A stretch of 64,000 nucleotides of DNA. It comes from DAINPP01 sp036743375 (GTDB lineage: Bacteria > Thermotogota > Thermotogae > MWEM01). Positions 17,151 through 26,217 of this stretch are shown here, one piece after another; positions within the stretch are counted from its first letter, which is position 1, and each line of letters begins with the position of its first letter. The notes under the pieces are model-generated. The model saw nothing but the letters and a program-made list of their open reading frames with translations. It searched no databases and was not told the origin of the DNA. The position numbers and the translations under genes were made by a program. The stretch lies in the NCBI GenBank assembly GCA_036743375.1, contig DAINPP010000012.1:1-64000 (forward strand). Reading direction: 5' to 3'.

Positions 17151-17465
17151 TTATTCCTCTATAATATTGAAAACCCTCTGAAGTTGTGTTACTTCAAAAA
17201 CTTTTTTTATTGAAGGCCTTGGGTTCAGGAAAAAGAGTTTTTTACTGTAACCGTATGTTCGTCTCTGTATACCGACAAGAATCCCGAGCCCGAGGCTGTC
17301 TATGAATTCGAGATCTGACAGATCCAGGACATAGGATTCACAGTCATTTTTATCAAGCTCCCTGTTAATGCTATCTTTGACCTCTATGCCATTCTTCAGA
17401 TCAATCAGCTTCGGCAGCTTTAGAATCAGTCTGTTATTCTCATCTTCACGAACGAATAAATTCAT
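17151..17465 (-). CDS. STAS-domain anti-sigma factor antagonist-like protein
   Basis: A 104-residue stand-alone STAS domain. The core is SYVLDLSDLEFIDSLGLGILVGIQRR, with the phosphorylatable Ser in the D-S-L-G-L position, as in SpoIIAA/RsbV. Such proteins bind and release anti-sigma kinases. No RsbW-type kinase gene is nearby. It starts one base after the protease-inhibitor gene ends and shares its operon. Confidence 0.85.
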   Translation of the reverse strand: MNLFVREDENNRLILKLPKLIDLKNGIEVKDSINRELDKNDCESYVLDLSDLEFIDSLGLGILVGIQRRTYGYSKKLFFLNPRPSIKKVFEVTQLQRVFNIIEE

Positions 17466-17921
17466 TTACTTCGCTTCCTTTTCATTTTTGGTCTGAAGCT
17501 GAAGCATCAGTGTGTAAATGGGTGCCACATCGGTCTCCCATGTTCTGAGGTATTCCAATTCTGCCGTCACGATCCCCTCGTTGACGGCCTTGAATGTCCA
17601 GACGGAAGTACCGCCGGCCCCTAAAAGATTGGTTTCGGGTGCAATGTATGAATTTGAAATGAGTTCAACATATCTTGAGTGCAATTCCTCTTCAAGAACC
17701 CATTGATAACCGGTTGTTGCATTTGCGGGCAGACTGATTGCCAGTATATCTCCCGGAATCAGATTGATGATGACAAAATCCCCATCTTTATATTGAACAT
17801 TAACAGTGGGTTCTGAATTGATCTGATAGGAAAATTCAAGCATCTCTTCGTTGTTGACTGCTGCAAAAGCGGTAAAGCAGATCGATATCACCAGTAAAAA
17901 CAAAATCATACTCTTTTTCAT
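17466..17921 (-). CDS. Exported chagasin-type cysteine protease inhibitor (I42)
   Basis: A 151-residue protein with a signal peptide (MKKSMILFLLVISICFTAFA). The three chagasin loops are present: LPANATTGYQWV (the NPTTGY loop), GAGGTSVWTF (the G-x-GG loop) and YLRTWE (the RPW loop). These loops enter the active-site cleft of papain-type proteases. It should act outside the cytoplasmic membrane, guarding the cell against its own or foreign C1 proteases. The start is ATG 17921 behind GGGAGTGA; the longer frame begins upstream of that site. Confidence 0.88.
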   Translation of the reverse strand: MKKSMILFLLVISICFTAFAAVNNEEMLEFSYQINSEPTVNVQYKDGDFVIINLIPGDILAISLPANATTGYQWVLEEELHSRYVELISNSYIAPETNLLGAGGTSVWTFKAVNEGIVTAELEYLRTWETDVAPIYTLMLQLQTKNEKEAK

Positions 17922-18014
17922 GATAATCACTCCCATTTAATGATATGAACTTATTATACATGATTTTACATGATATAATTTACGGAAAATATAACGCTGT
18001 TCAGGAGTATTCAA
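17922..18014. promoter_or_regulatory. Divergent promoter region between the I42 inhibitor and gatA
   Basis: Two TATAAT boxes face opposite ways: TATAAT near 17972 for gatA, and its complement in 'ATTATAC' near 17954 for the inhibitor operon. The -35 boxes are weak for both, so exact starts are uncertain. Confidence 0.5.
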
Positions 18015-19445
18015 TTGGAATTATGGAAAAATTCTGTGGAGGAGTTAATACGACTGCTGAAACTGGCTGAAGTGGCTTCTGGTGAAATATACAGAACTTT
18101 TTATACCAGGATCGAAAAATATGATGATGTGATCAAGGCCTTTCTGTCGGTGAAAAAAATTGCGGAGATGATCCCGCATGATCAAGGTATTCCTTTTGCG
18201 GTGAAGGATAATATCCTCATTAAAGGAACAAGGACCACCTGTGCCAGTCGAATGCTGTGGAATTATGATTCGGCTTTTACCGCAACGGCTGTTCAGCACC
18301 TCATCAGAAATGACATGTATCCGATAGGGAAGACGAATATGGATGAATTTTCGATGGGTTCTACAACTGAAAATTCCTCTTATCATATCACAAAGAATCC
18401 ATGGGATTTAAAGCGAGTTCCGGGAGGGAGTAGCGGAGGTTCCGCAGCGGCAGTCTCCGCGGGGTTTGTGCCATTTGCCCTGGGGTCGGATACCGGCGGT
18501 TCCATACGCCAGCCGGCTTCTTTCTGTGGTGTTGTTGGATTCAAGCCCTCCTATGGACTTGTTTCACGCAATGGCCTTGTGGCCTTTGCCTCATCATTTG
18601 ATCAGATAGGAACACTGACAAGATCGGTGAGGGATACGGCGCTAATCACCGACATGATATCTGGAGATTGCTTTTATGATGCCACTAAAAAGAACTTTAA
18701 AAAGGACTATTTTAGTGAAATCGAACGGGGGATATCCGGAGATCAGATAGCGATAATAAAGGAGTCTGTCTCGTCGATCAGGAATCGTGACATCCATAAG
18801 AGATTTGACGAAGCGATTGAGGTGTTGAAATGGTCGGGTGCCGAGATCTCCTGGATTTCTTTTCCGGAATTCGCGAACCTGTTCAGGATCTACACCATTC
18901 TGACGACGGCTGAGGCTTCCTCAAATCTTGCGAGATACGATGGCCTGAAATACGGCTTGAAAATAAAAAATGAAGACGATCTTGAAACACTTTATCGTGA
19001 TACCAGAGACACCGGTTTTGGCGAAGAGGTGAAAAAAAGAATCCTCCTTGGTACCTATCATCTCAGCTTTAAAAACTTTGAGGCGTATTATTCAAAAGCA
19101 CTTAAACTGCGGGAAGCGGTTTGTCGGCAGATAGAGGAGCTCTTTCTGGAATATGATGCCATCATCACTCCGGTAACTTCAGATACCCCCGGGCTTATCG
19201 GAGAGAAGCAGACACTCGACAAAAAGGCAGTGTACGATATGAATACGGTAATAGCGAATATTGCAGGGATTCCAGCCATCTCCGTTCCCATGGGAATGTC
19301 CGGGAACGTCCCCGCGGGGTTACAGATCATGACGGCAAGATTTTCTGAATCGAGGCTTTTCCGTATAGCGAGGGCCTATGAGAAAAATGCCGGTATCTTT
19401 GAAGACGGCCATTATCCGTTTCCTCATCTGGAGGAATCAGTTTGA
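18015..19445 (+). CDS. gatA: Asp-tRNA(Asn)/Glu-tRNA(Gln) amidotransferase subunit A
   Basis: A 476-residue amidase that frees ammonia from glutamine for transamidation of mischarged tRNA. The Ser-cisSer-Lys triad is visible: K64 (PFAVKDN), the serines of GGSSGGSAA (139-140) and S163 of GSDTGGSIRQP. It starts at TTG seven bases after AGGAG. Its TTGA end overlaps the gatB start, coupling translation. gatC is not beside them. Confidence 0.95.
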   Translation: MELWKNSVEELIRLLKLAEVASGEIYRTFYTRIEKYDDVIKAFLSVKKIAEMIPHDQGIPFAVKDNILIKGTRTTCASRMLWNYDSAFTATAVQHLIRNDMYPIGKTNMDEFSMGSTTENSSYHITKNPWDLKRVPGGSSGGSAAAVSAGFVPFALGSDTGGSIRQPASFCGVVGFKPSYGLVSRNGLVAFASSFDQIGTLTRSVRDTALITDMISGDCFYDATKKNFKKDYFSEIERGISGDQIAIIKESVSSIRNRDIHKRFDEAIEVLKWSGAEISWISFPEFANLFRIYTILTTAEASSNLARYDGLKYGLKIKNEDDLETLYRDTRDTGFGEEVKKRILLGTYHLSFKNFEAYYSKALKLREAVCRQIEELFLEYDAIITPVTSDTPGLIGEKQTLDKKAVYDMNTVIANIAGIPAISVPMGMSGNVPAGLQIMTARFSESRLFRIARAYEKNAGIFEDGHYPFPHLEESV

Positions 19446-20863
19446 GGTATAAAACGGTGATCGGACTTGAAATACACGCTCAGCTTCTGACAGAATCCAA
19501 GGCATTTTGTACCTGTCGAAACGATTCTTCTGAAACGGAGCCGAACACAAACATATGTCCCGTATGTACCGCACATCCCGGAACACTGCCGGTATTGAAC
19601 GGCAAGATGATAGGTCTTTCGGTAAAGGCCGCGCTTGCATTAAAGTGTAGCATAAACTCTATTTCAAACTTCGACAGGAAAAACTATTTTTATCCGGATA
19701 TGCCCAAGGGATATCAGATCACCCAATATTTTCATCCCATAGCTGAAAATGGTAAAATTGAGATCATCAGCAACAGAAGAAAAAAGATGGTAAGGATCAG
19801 AAGAATTCATATGGAAGAGGATTCGGCAAAACTGATACATGAAGATGATCGCACCCTTGTGGATTTTAACCGGAGTGGAATTCCTCTGATAGAAATAGTG
19901 ACAGAACCCGATATGAATTCCGCCGAGGAAGCCGTGATGTTCCTTGAAGAACTGAGAAACATCCTGAGATGTATCAAAGTCTGTGATGGAAATCTGGAAA
20001 ACGGTTCGATGAGATGTGATGTCAATATTTCTGTGATGGATACACAAACGGGAATTTCCACGAACAGAGTGGAAATAAAAAATCTCAATTCGTTCAGGAA
20101 TGTTCAGAGGGCTTTGAGATATGAAGAGAATGTTCATCAAAATCTCCTCATGGGGGGGGGAAAAGGATTTCAATCTACGAAATCATGGGATGAAAAACGG
20201 CGGATTACGATGGTTATGAGGGACAAGGAAACGGAAATGGATTACAGATATTTTCCCGAACCGGATCTTCCCTTAGTCGAGATTCTGGAGACGGAAATAG
20301 AAAGACTCCAAAAGCTGATCCCCGAGCTTCCCTCGGAGAAAAGATTGAGATTTGTTGAACAATATCATTTGAAATTTGAAGAGGCCAGAATCCTTTCGAT
20401 CTCTCCAGAACTTGCAGTGTTTTTTGAGCAAACGGCATCGTTGGCAGAGGCTTCCGAAGTGATCAAATGGATCTTAAGAGATGTTAAGCGCTATCTGAAT
20501 GAAAAAAAAATAAACCTGTCGGAGACCTGCTTGACGCCTGAAAAATTGGCCGGACTGTTAGACTGGATCAAGACCGGCAGGATTTCCTATCATACGGCTA
20601 AGGAGATATTGATCGCTCTGATTGAAACAAACAGGGCTTCCGAGGAGATCATTTCAGAATACGATTTTATCCAGCAGAATGATCCCGACATATTGAACGA
20701 TTTTCTGGAACAGATCATTGAAGAGCACTTTGAGGAGTATGAGGCCTATTGTCTCGGGAAAAAAGAACTTTTTAACTTTTTTGTCGGGAAGATGATGGGA
20801 CTCACAAAGGGAAGAACGAGACCTGAACTGATTATAAAAACCATAAAAAACAGACTGGGGTGA
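19442..20863 (+). CDS. gatB: Asp-tRNA(Asn)/Glu-tRNA(Gln) amidotransferase subunit B
   Basis: A 473-residue subunit that phosphorylates the tRNA-bound Asp/Glu and accepts ammonia from GatA. It opens with YKTVIGLEIHAQLLTESKAFC. CRNDSSETEPNTNICPVC carries the zinc-binding cysteine pairs, and the kinase core has RKNYFYPDMPKGYQITQ and MEEDSAKLIH. The C-terminal tail (YqeY-like) binds tRNA. TTG start with GGAGG seven bases before. Normal length. Confidence 0.95.
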   Translation: MRYKTVIGLEIHAQLLTESKAFCTCRNDSSETEPNTNICPVCTAHPGTLPVLNGKMIGLSVKAALALKCSINSISNFDRKNYFYPDMPKGYQITQYFHPIAENGKIEIISNRRKKMVRIRRIHMEEDSAKLIHEDDRTLVDFNRSGIPLIEIVTEPDMNSAEEAVMFLEELRNILRCIKVCDGNLENGSMRCDVNISVMDTQTGISTNRVEIKNLNSFRNVQRALRYEENVHQNLLMGGGKGFQSTKSWDEKRRITMVMRDKETEMDYRYFPEPDLPLVEILETEIERLQKLIPELPSEKRLRFVEQYHLKFEEARILSISPELAVFFEQTASLAEASEVIKWILRDVKRYLNEKKINLSETCLTPEKLAGLLDWIKTGRISYHTAKEILIALIETNRASEEIISEYDFIQQNDPDILNDFLEQIIEEHFEEYEAYCLGKKELFNFFVGKMMGLTKGRTRPELIIKTIKNRLG

Positions 20864-20867
20864 AGCC

Positions 20868-21071
20868 GTGAACAATGAAATGGAAGAGATTAAGGTACAA
20901 CTCGCTCGTATAGAACAGAAAATAGACAGGGTGCAGCAATTCCTGAACAACGACTTTAACGAATTATCGGAAGAATTTGAAAAAATGAATAAGAATTTTT
21001 TTTCGGTAGAAGTGATGTTTTATATCCTCATCGCTTTGTCGATTATTCTGATCGTATTGAGTGTTTTATAA
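20868..21071 (+). CDS. Small coiled-coil, tail-anchored membrane protein
   Basis: A 67-residue protein with an N-terminal heptad-rich helix (about 1-45) and a C-terminal membrane helix (VMFYILIALSIILIVLSVL) that ends the protein. It begins with GTG four bases after gatB stops and follows GGGGTGAAG, so it belongs to the gat transcript. No family recognised; a scaffold or membrane anchor is possible. Confidence 0.6.
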   Translation: MNNEMEEIKVQLARIEQKIDRVQQFLNNDFNELSEEFEKMNKNFFSVEVMFYILIALSIILIVLSVL

Positions 21072-21301
21072 AGGATCCCCATGATTTTTGGTGGGTTTCG
21101 TTGTAATAGAATAAAAGGATAATACGTTAGAGTTATAGTGTTCTGAGAGGATTAAAAATTGGATGACCAAGAGAAATAGCCTGCAGACGATGAGGATTAA
21201 AACGAGCCTGTGAAGTTTTTCCCGGGCAATTTTTTTTAGTGGAACTTAACGGTTTGATCATTTTTCGAGAAAGGGTCAAGAATTTTAAGGGTTGATACCG
21301 A
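21072..21301 (+). other. 230-base gap before the histidine kinase gene
   Basis: There is no convincing gene. A short frame from ATG near 21164 ending at TGA near 21214 (16 codons) has only a weak SD. The motif GAGGATTAAAA occurs twice (about 21147 and 21191). No clear terminator follows the small membrane protein gene. Confidence 0.35.
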
Positions 21302-23617
21302 ATGAAAAGAGTACTTCACAATCGCACGATCAGAAGAGAATTGTTTGTTTTTTATCTGATATTAATAATCACTTTTTTAATTGTAACTGGGATTTTTACG
21401 GGTTTTTTCCTCTTTAATTCCATGAGAGAGAGTATCTTTAAAGATAGTGCTGAACTTTCGGAGAGTATAGGAAACACCGTTAATATCTTTATCAACGAAA
21501 CGAATTATTCCCTTCTGACAATGGGGGAATTGCTCGAGACTCTTTTGCTGAACGATTCCGATAATTCCGCCGAGATAGAGAAAATGATGATCTCCTATGT
21601 GAAAAACCATGAAGAACTTGAAAAAATGAAGATTGTAAATCGGGAAGGTGTTGTGGAATACATCGTGCCGTATTCGAGAGCAGAAATCGGAAATAATCTT
21701 TCACAGGCGCAATATATAAAAAACATCGACGAAGAGATATACTGGTCGGATGTGTTTTTGTCCCCCGCAACCGGTGAACCTTCCGTCACGGTCAGTTACA
21801 GGTTAAGGGAATATTATATCGTTATAGACATCAGCTTGAATAGTTTGAATTTACTTCTTGCGGAGATAAAAAGAAATTCCGAGATCATCATCTATGACAG
21901 TAAGGGAAGAGCGGTTGCAAGTACCAACACGGAAGAAGTTTATCACGGGGTTAATCACAGTAATCAGGAGCATGTGAAAAAGGCCCTTTTGGGAAATGTG
22001 ATAACGGATGATTTTTTATATCAAACGGGAGAAACCGAAATAGAAATGCTTGGAACCGCCATACCGTTAAAAAATAACTGGGTGGTTGTCGTATCAAAAG
22101 CGATTTCAAAGGCCTTGGCACCGGTAGGAACGACCCTTATGACCGTAGCCTTTGCGGGAATACTGACTTTTTTTATTGGATTTCTGGTGTTTCAGTTGAT
22201 CTCAAAACGGATAAAAGATTCTATAGCTTCGCTGATCAACTGGTCTGAACAGCTCGCGGATGGAAATTACAACAACACCTTTCAGATCAATTCCTACCGG
22301 GAATTAAATCAGCTTGCGGATTCTTTTCAAAGGATGTCACAAAATGTAGAAAACAGGGAAATAGAATTGAACAATCAGAAGATGGAACTCAATGCCAGTA
22401 ATGAAGAACTCGAATCTTACAATGAAGAAATGGCGGCGATGAATGAAGAGCTGATAGACAGTGAAAAACGAGCCAACGATTCAAATCAGGCAAAATCAGA
22501 ATTTCTTGCCAATATGAGTCATGAACTGAGAACGCCGCTTAACGGGATCATGGGATTTTCTCAGATTCTTAAATCCAGCGAACTCACACCGGAACAGTCG
22601 GAATATATAGATAACGTACTGTATTCGAGCGAACACCTCCTTCAGATAATCAATGACATTCTCGATTTCTCCAAGATAGAAGCCGGAAAGCTTGTTCTTG
22701 AGAGAATAGATACGGATTTGCGTGAATTGCTTGAAAATACGTTTACACTCAATAAACCTTCGGCCGATAAAAAGGGGCTGAAGGCCTTCATGAATATTGA
22801 CAGCAAGATTCCCGTACTTGTAAAGACCGATCCGTTAAGACTCAGTCAGGTCATCATCAACCTTTTGAGTAACGCGGTCAAATTTACGGAAAGAGGTGAG
22901 ATAGGCCTTGAAGTTTATGTACTGCTGGAAAAAAAGGACCGCGTCAGAATACGTTTTGTCGTGTTCGATTCGGGAATCGGTATTCCCGAGGAAAAACAGA
23001 TGACGATCTTTGATATGTTTACCCAGCTCGATTCTTCCTTTACCAGAAAATATGGCGGTACTGGTCTTGGCCTTTCTATTTCAAATAAAATACTTGATCA
23101 GATGGGTTCCAGGATGGTCATTGAAAGTGAGATGAATAAGGGAAGCGTTTTCAGCTTTGAACTCGAGCTGGAAAAAGCAGATCTTAAGAAACCTTCAAAT
23201 AAAGACGAGGAGATGGCAGATGATATCGGGATGCTCTCCGAAAGAAATATGACGGTATTAATAGTGGAAGATGACCTGATCAATTCAAAACTCGCCAAGA
23301 CGATTATCAACAATCATTTAAAGGGCTCAAAGGTCTGTGTGGCGTTTGACGGGCAGGAAGGTGTGGAAAAATTCTTTAAGTGCAAACCGGAACTTGTCCT
23401 GATGGATTTACATATGCCGATAAAAGACGGCATTGAGGCGGTTCGTGAAATACGAGCCGGCGAAGATGAGGCAAACAGAGCGGTTATCATCGCACTTTCT
23501 GCGGACGTACGCGAAGACAGGATCGAAGAAAGTATGCAAAGCGGCTTTGATGATTATCTGAAAAAGCCGTTTAATAAAAGGGAACTATTCAGAACGTTGT
23601 TGAAAAACCTGTATTAA
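21302..23617 (+). CDS. Hybrid sensor histidine kinase with receiver domain
   Basis: A 771-residue membrane kinase. Helix 1 is at 15-38. An extracytoplasmic sensor of Cache type (about 40-275) follows, then helix 2 at 279-300, HAMP (300-350) and a long coiled coil (350-395). HisKA has the phospho-accepting H407 in NMSHELRTPLNG. HATPase runs about 510-625 (NLLSNAVKF, DSGIGIP, GGTGLGLSI). The C-terminal receiver has VEDD and phospho-acceptor D702 in LVLMDLHMP. Without an HPt or output domain in the gene, the phosphate must be passed on or used internally. The ligand is unknown. The SD is weak (AGGG). Confidence 0.93.
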   Translation: MKRVLHNRTIRRELFVFYLILIITFLIVTGIFTGFFLFNSMRESIFKDSAELSESIGNTVNIFINETNYSLLTMGELLETLLLNDSDNSAEIEKMMISYVKNHEELEKMKIVNREGVVEYIVPYSRAEIGNNLSQAQYIKNIDEEIYWSDVFLSPATGEPSVTVSYRLREYYIVIDISLNSLNLLLAEIKRNSEIIIYDSKGRAVASTNTEEVYHGVNHSNQEHVKKALLGNVITDDFLYQTGETEIEMLGTAIPLKNNWVVVVSKAISKALAPVGTTLMTVAFAGILTFFIGFLVFQLISKRIKDSIASLINWSEQLADGNYNNTFQINSYRELNQLADSFQRMSQNVENREIELNNQKMELNASNEELESYNEEMAAMNEELIDSEKRANDSNQAKSEFLANMSHELRTPLNGIMGFSQILKSSELTPEQSEYIDNVLYSSEHLLQIINDILDFSKIEAGKLVLERIDTDLRELLENTFTLNKPSADKKGLKAFMNIDSKIPVLVKTDPLRLSQVIINLLSNAVKFTERGEIGLEVYVLLEKKDRVRIRFVVFDSGIGIPEEKQMTIFDMFTQLDSSFTRKYGGTGLGLSISNKILDQMGSRMVIESEMNKGSVFSFELELEKADLKKPSNKDEEMADDIGMLSERNMTVLIVEDDLINSKLAKTIINNHLKGSKVCVAFDGQEGVEKFFKCKPELVLMDLHMPIKDGIEAVREIRAGEDEANRAVIIALSADVREDRIEESMQSGFDDYLKKPFNKRELFRTLLKNLY

Positions 23618-23655
23618 ACCGATAGAGAATCCCTTTAAAGGGATTCTCTATCGGT
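23618..23655. terminator. Palindromic bidirectional terminator between convergent genes
   Basis: A perfect 38-base palindrome (19-bp arms, centre between 23636 and 23637) starts immediately after the kinase stop codon. It includes the last codons and stop (23635-23637) of the converging aminotransferase gene. Confidence 0.85.
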
Positions 23656-24444
23656 AAATTGATTTAAAAGCGTCAGAAGTGTTTTGGTAACAGGTCCGAC
23701 TCCTATTTTCTTCCCTTCAAATTCACCGACAGGGGTTATTCCTGATGTTGTATGTGTGATAAATAACTCATCTGCGCTGAACAATTCTTCTTCTTTTACC
23801 AGACGAACTTCAGTCTTGATACCATTTTTATCGGCAAGCGTCAGGATCAGATCTCGTGTGATTCCCGAAAGAATTCCGGATTCGAGAGACGGGGTAATCA
23901 GCGTGTTTTCCCTGACGATAAACACGTTTGAAAAGGTTCCTTCCGCCACATAACCAAAATCGTTCAGCATGATCCAGTCGAACAGTTCAGCCGGCCTTCT
24001 TATCCTTGCAAGGAAGACATCTATGGCGGCAGTCGATTTGATTGCCGTGTTGTTATGCATAAAGGCGTGTCTTCTGATCGGTGAAACTCCGGACTTTACA
24101 CCGTTTTTGTAAATTTCGGTATTATAAGGGACAAATTCGTGGATCAAGAGAATGATATCGGGTGCGGAGGTGATCAGAATCTTAATATTTACCTCGCTGA
24201 AGCGATTCAGCTTCATTCCCTCATAGATCTTCTCTTCCATCTCTGTTAATGTCAGTGGCACAGTCAATCCCATTGCCTCGGCAGAATTACAGAGCCTGTC
24301 ATAATGCTTCCTGAACTTGAAGATCTTTCCCTGATACGTTCTGATCGATTCATATACCATTTCGGCCCCGGTAAATCCGGGATTCTCAACCGAGATTTTT
24401 GCTTCTTCTTCATTGACCCAATAGCCGTTAATAAATATTTTCAA
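23635..24444 (-). CDS. Class IV PLP aminotransferase (branched-chain/D-alanine aminotransferase type)
   Basis: A 269-residue fold type IV enzyme. Landmarks are the N-terminal INGYWVNEEEAKISV, IKILIT, the PLP Lys in AIKSTAAIDVFLARI, GYVAEGTFSNVFIV (Glu that contacts PLP N1) and ESGILSGITRDLIL, TTSGITPVG (phosphate-binding). The family includes branched-chain aminotransferase, D-amino acid aminotransferase and 4-amino-4-deoxychorismate lyase; the short length fits the last two, and substrate cannot be read here. TTG start ten bases after GAGGTG; overlaps mtaB by 17 bases. Confidence 0.85.
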   Translation of the reverse strand: MKIFINGYWVNEEEAKISVENPGFTGAEMVYESIRTYQGKIFKFRKHYDRLCNSAEAMGLTVPLTLTEMEEKIYEGMKLNRFSEVNIKILITSAPDIILLIHEFVPYNTEIYKNGVKSGVSPIRRHAFMHNNTAIKSTAAIDVFLARIRRPAELFDWIMLNDFGYVAEGTFSNVFIVRENTLITPSLESGILSGITRDLILTLADKNGIKTEVRLVKEEELFSADELFITHTTSGITPVGEFEGKKIGVGPVTKTLLTLLNQFTDRESL

Positions 24445-25744
24445 TTTCTGAGTTCACCTCATCCTGTTCAGAATTTTCATTGATCCCCGTTACGGTAACC
24501 CTTATCTTTTTCCCTTCAGAGAGCAGCAACGTGCTGTCGCAATTATGTTTTAAATAATATTCATCGTGTCCGGTTAAACGACCGTTTTCCGTGTTTTCGA
24601 TGATGATTTCCCTTTTTTCCCCGATATGCCTGTTTCTGACCTCTTTAGAAATTTCGTCTGAAATCTCTTCAAGCTTCTTCGCACGGAACCTTTTTTCATT
24701 GCCGTCTATCTGTTCCGTGAACCTTGAAGCCGGTGTTCCCTTTTTGGGGGAGTATCTGAAAATATGTGTCTTCAGTGGCTTAATCGCTTTCAGTAAATCT
24801 ACCGTCTGTTTGAAATCCTCATCCTGCTCACCTGGAAATCCGACGATGATATCACAGGAGACCGAAAATAGCCTGTCCCTTTCCCTGAGTTTCCGAACCG
24901 CTTCAAGGATGACGTCATGCGTATATTTCCGATTCATATCTTTCAGGACCTTGTCTGATCCGCTTTGAATGGAAATATGAAGATGTGGACAGAATTTTTC
25001 AGAGTTCAAAACCTCACAGATCCTCGGGGTAATATCCTCGGGATTGAGTGAACTGATTCTGATTCTGACTTTTTCGGGCATTTTGGAAAGTTCGAGAAGA
25101 AGTTCATAAAAATCCCTGCCGTTATCATTATATTCGCCGAGATTAATTCCCGTAATGACAAATTCTTCCGTGCCGTTTTGATTAAGATGTCTGATCTCAT
25201 CGACGACCGATTCAACGGGTTTTGAAACGGATTTTGTTCCCCTTGCATGAAAAATTTTGCAATAAGTACAGCAATTGCTGCAGCCTTCCTGAACCATAAT
25301 GTACTGTCTTGACTTTTTACCGGCATTTTTCAATTTCATCCCTAATTGTTCATGCAATAGCCAATAGGCCTTTTCTCTGCTGCTTTCGTATCGTTCACCG
25401 TCAATCAGATCGATGATTTCCGCAATATGTTCCTTTTCGCCGTTACCGATATAAAAGTCAAAGATCTCATCACTTAGGAGCTTATCCTCCGCTACCTGAA
25501 TACTGCATCCTGTTGCGATTATAACGGCCGTTTCGGCGATTCGCCTCGCTTTTCTGAACATTTGTCTGGATTTTCGGTCCGCTTCATTTGTGACGGTACA
25601 GCTGTTAATGATCACATAATCACTTTCGGGAGAAAGCGGGATCACTTCAAATCCCTTTTCCATAAAACTCTGAGCCATAAAATCAGTTTCATACTGATTG
25701 ACCTTACAACCCAGAGTGATAAAACTGCATGTTCTTTTACTCAA
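24428..25744 (-). CDS. mtaB: tRNA methylthiotransferase (MtaB family)
   Basis: A 438-residue radical-SAM enzyme that adds a methylthio group to N6-threonylcarbamoyl-adenosine 37 of tRNA. The N-terminal domain has FITLGCKVNQYET, INSCTVTNEAD and TGCSIQ, giving the three cysteines of the auxiliary cluster. The radical SAM CxxxCxxC lies in EGCSNCCTYC, and a C-terminal TRAM domain follows. GCKVNQ is the MtaB version, as opposed to the MiaB version. TTG start behind GAGGAGTAGG. Confidence 0.92.
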   Translation of the reverse strand: MSKRTCSFITLGCKVNQYETDFMAQSFMEKGFEVIPLSPESDYVIINSCTVTNEADRKSRQMFRKARRIAETAVIIATGCSIQVAEDKLLSDEIFDFYIGNGEKEHIAEIIDLIDGERYESSREKAYWLLHEQLGMKLKNAGKKSRQYIMVQEGCSNCCTYCKIFHARGTKSVSKPVESVVDEIRHLNQNGTEEFVITGINLGEYNDNGRDFYELLLELSKMPEKVRIRISSLNPEDITPRICEVLNSEKFCPHLHISIQSGSDKVLKDMNRKYTHDVILEAVRKLRERDRLFSVSCDIIVGFPGEQDEDFKQTVDLLKAIKPLKTHIFRYSPKKGTPASRFTEQIDGNEKRFRAKKLEEISDEISKEVRNRHIGEKREIIIENTENGRLTGHDEYYLKHNCDSTLLLSEGKKIRVTVTGINENSEQDEVNSEIENIY

Positions 25745-25749
25745 AGGTC

Positions 25750-26208
25750 CTACTCCTCATCTTCCTCTATTTCCTGAAGAACACCGAGCAGGATTCTGGA
25801 ACGGTTGACAAGCCCTGTGAGTCTTTCCTCTTCATCAACAACGCACAGGGAAAAGAATTTGTGCCGGATCAGCAGGTCGGAAGCGTGCAGTAGTGTATCC
25901 GTCTCCTTGACCGTAATCACGGATTTTGCCATATATTTTGTGATCGGATCATCTTTGATCTGATACAGTTTTTTCTTCAGCTGATTGGTATCCGGTATAA
26001 ACGATGCAGATTGCAGCATTCCGAAATAAGAAGGGATAACCGCATTGACAATATCATTTTCACTGAGATAACCCAGAATTTTCATTTCATCGTCAACGAC
26101 CGGCATGCCTGTTCTCAGATGATTTGCACATAAACGAATAAACCGCTCTACAGTTTCATCCTCAAATATGGCAGAAATATCTCGAATCATTATATCTCCG
26201 ACTTTCAT
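25750..26208 (-). CDS. Tandem CBS-domain protein
   Basis: A 152-residue protein made of two CBS domains. The first has VGDIMIRDISAIFEDETVERFIRL and GMPVVDDEMKILGYLSENDI; the second has ITKYMAKSVITVKETDTLLHASDLL and FFSLCVVDEEERLTGLVNR. A Bateman pair usually binds adenine nucleotides and reports energy state. It lies six bases from mtaB and nine from the sugar kinase, in one operon. GAGGTG before ATG. Confidence 0.9.
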   Translation of the reverse strand: MKVGDIMIRDISAIFEDETVERFIRLCANHLRTGMPVVDDEMKILGYLSENDIVNAVIPSYFGMLQSASFIPDTNQLKKKLYQIKDDPITKYMAKSVITVKETDTLLHASDLLIRHKFFSLCVVDEEERLTGLVNRSRILLGVLQEIEEDEE

Positions 26209-26217
26209 TCAATCACC

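Noticed and set aside
23618..23655. 38-base palindrome as an insertion-sequence end or att site
   Set aside because: No transposase or direct repeats; its position between two converging stop codons is that of a bidirectional terminator.
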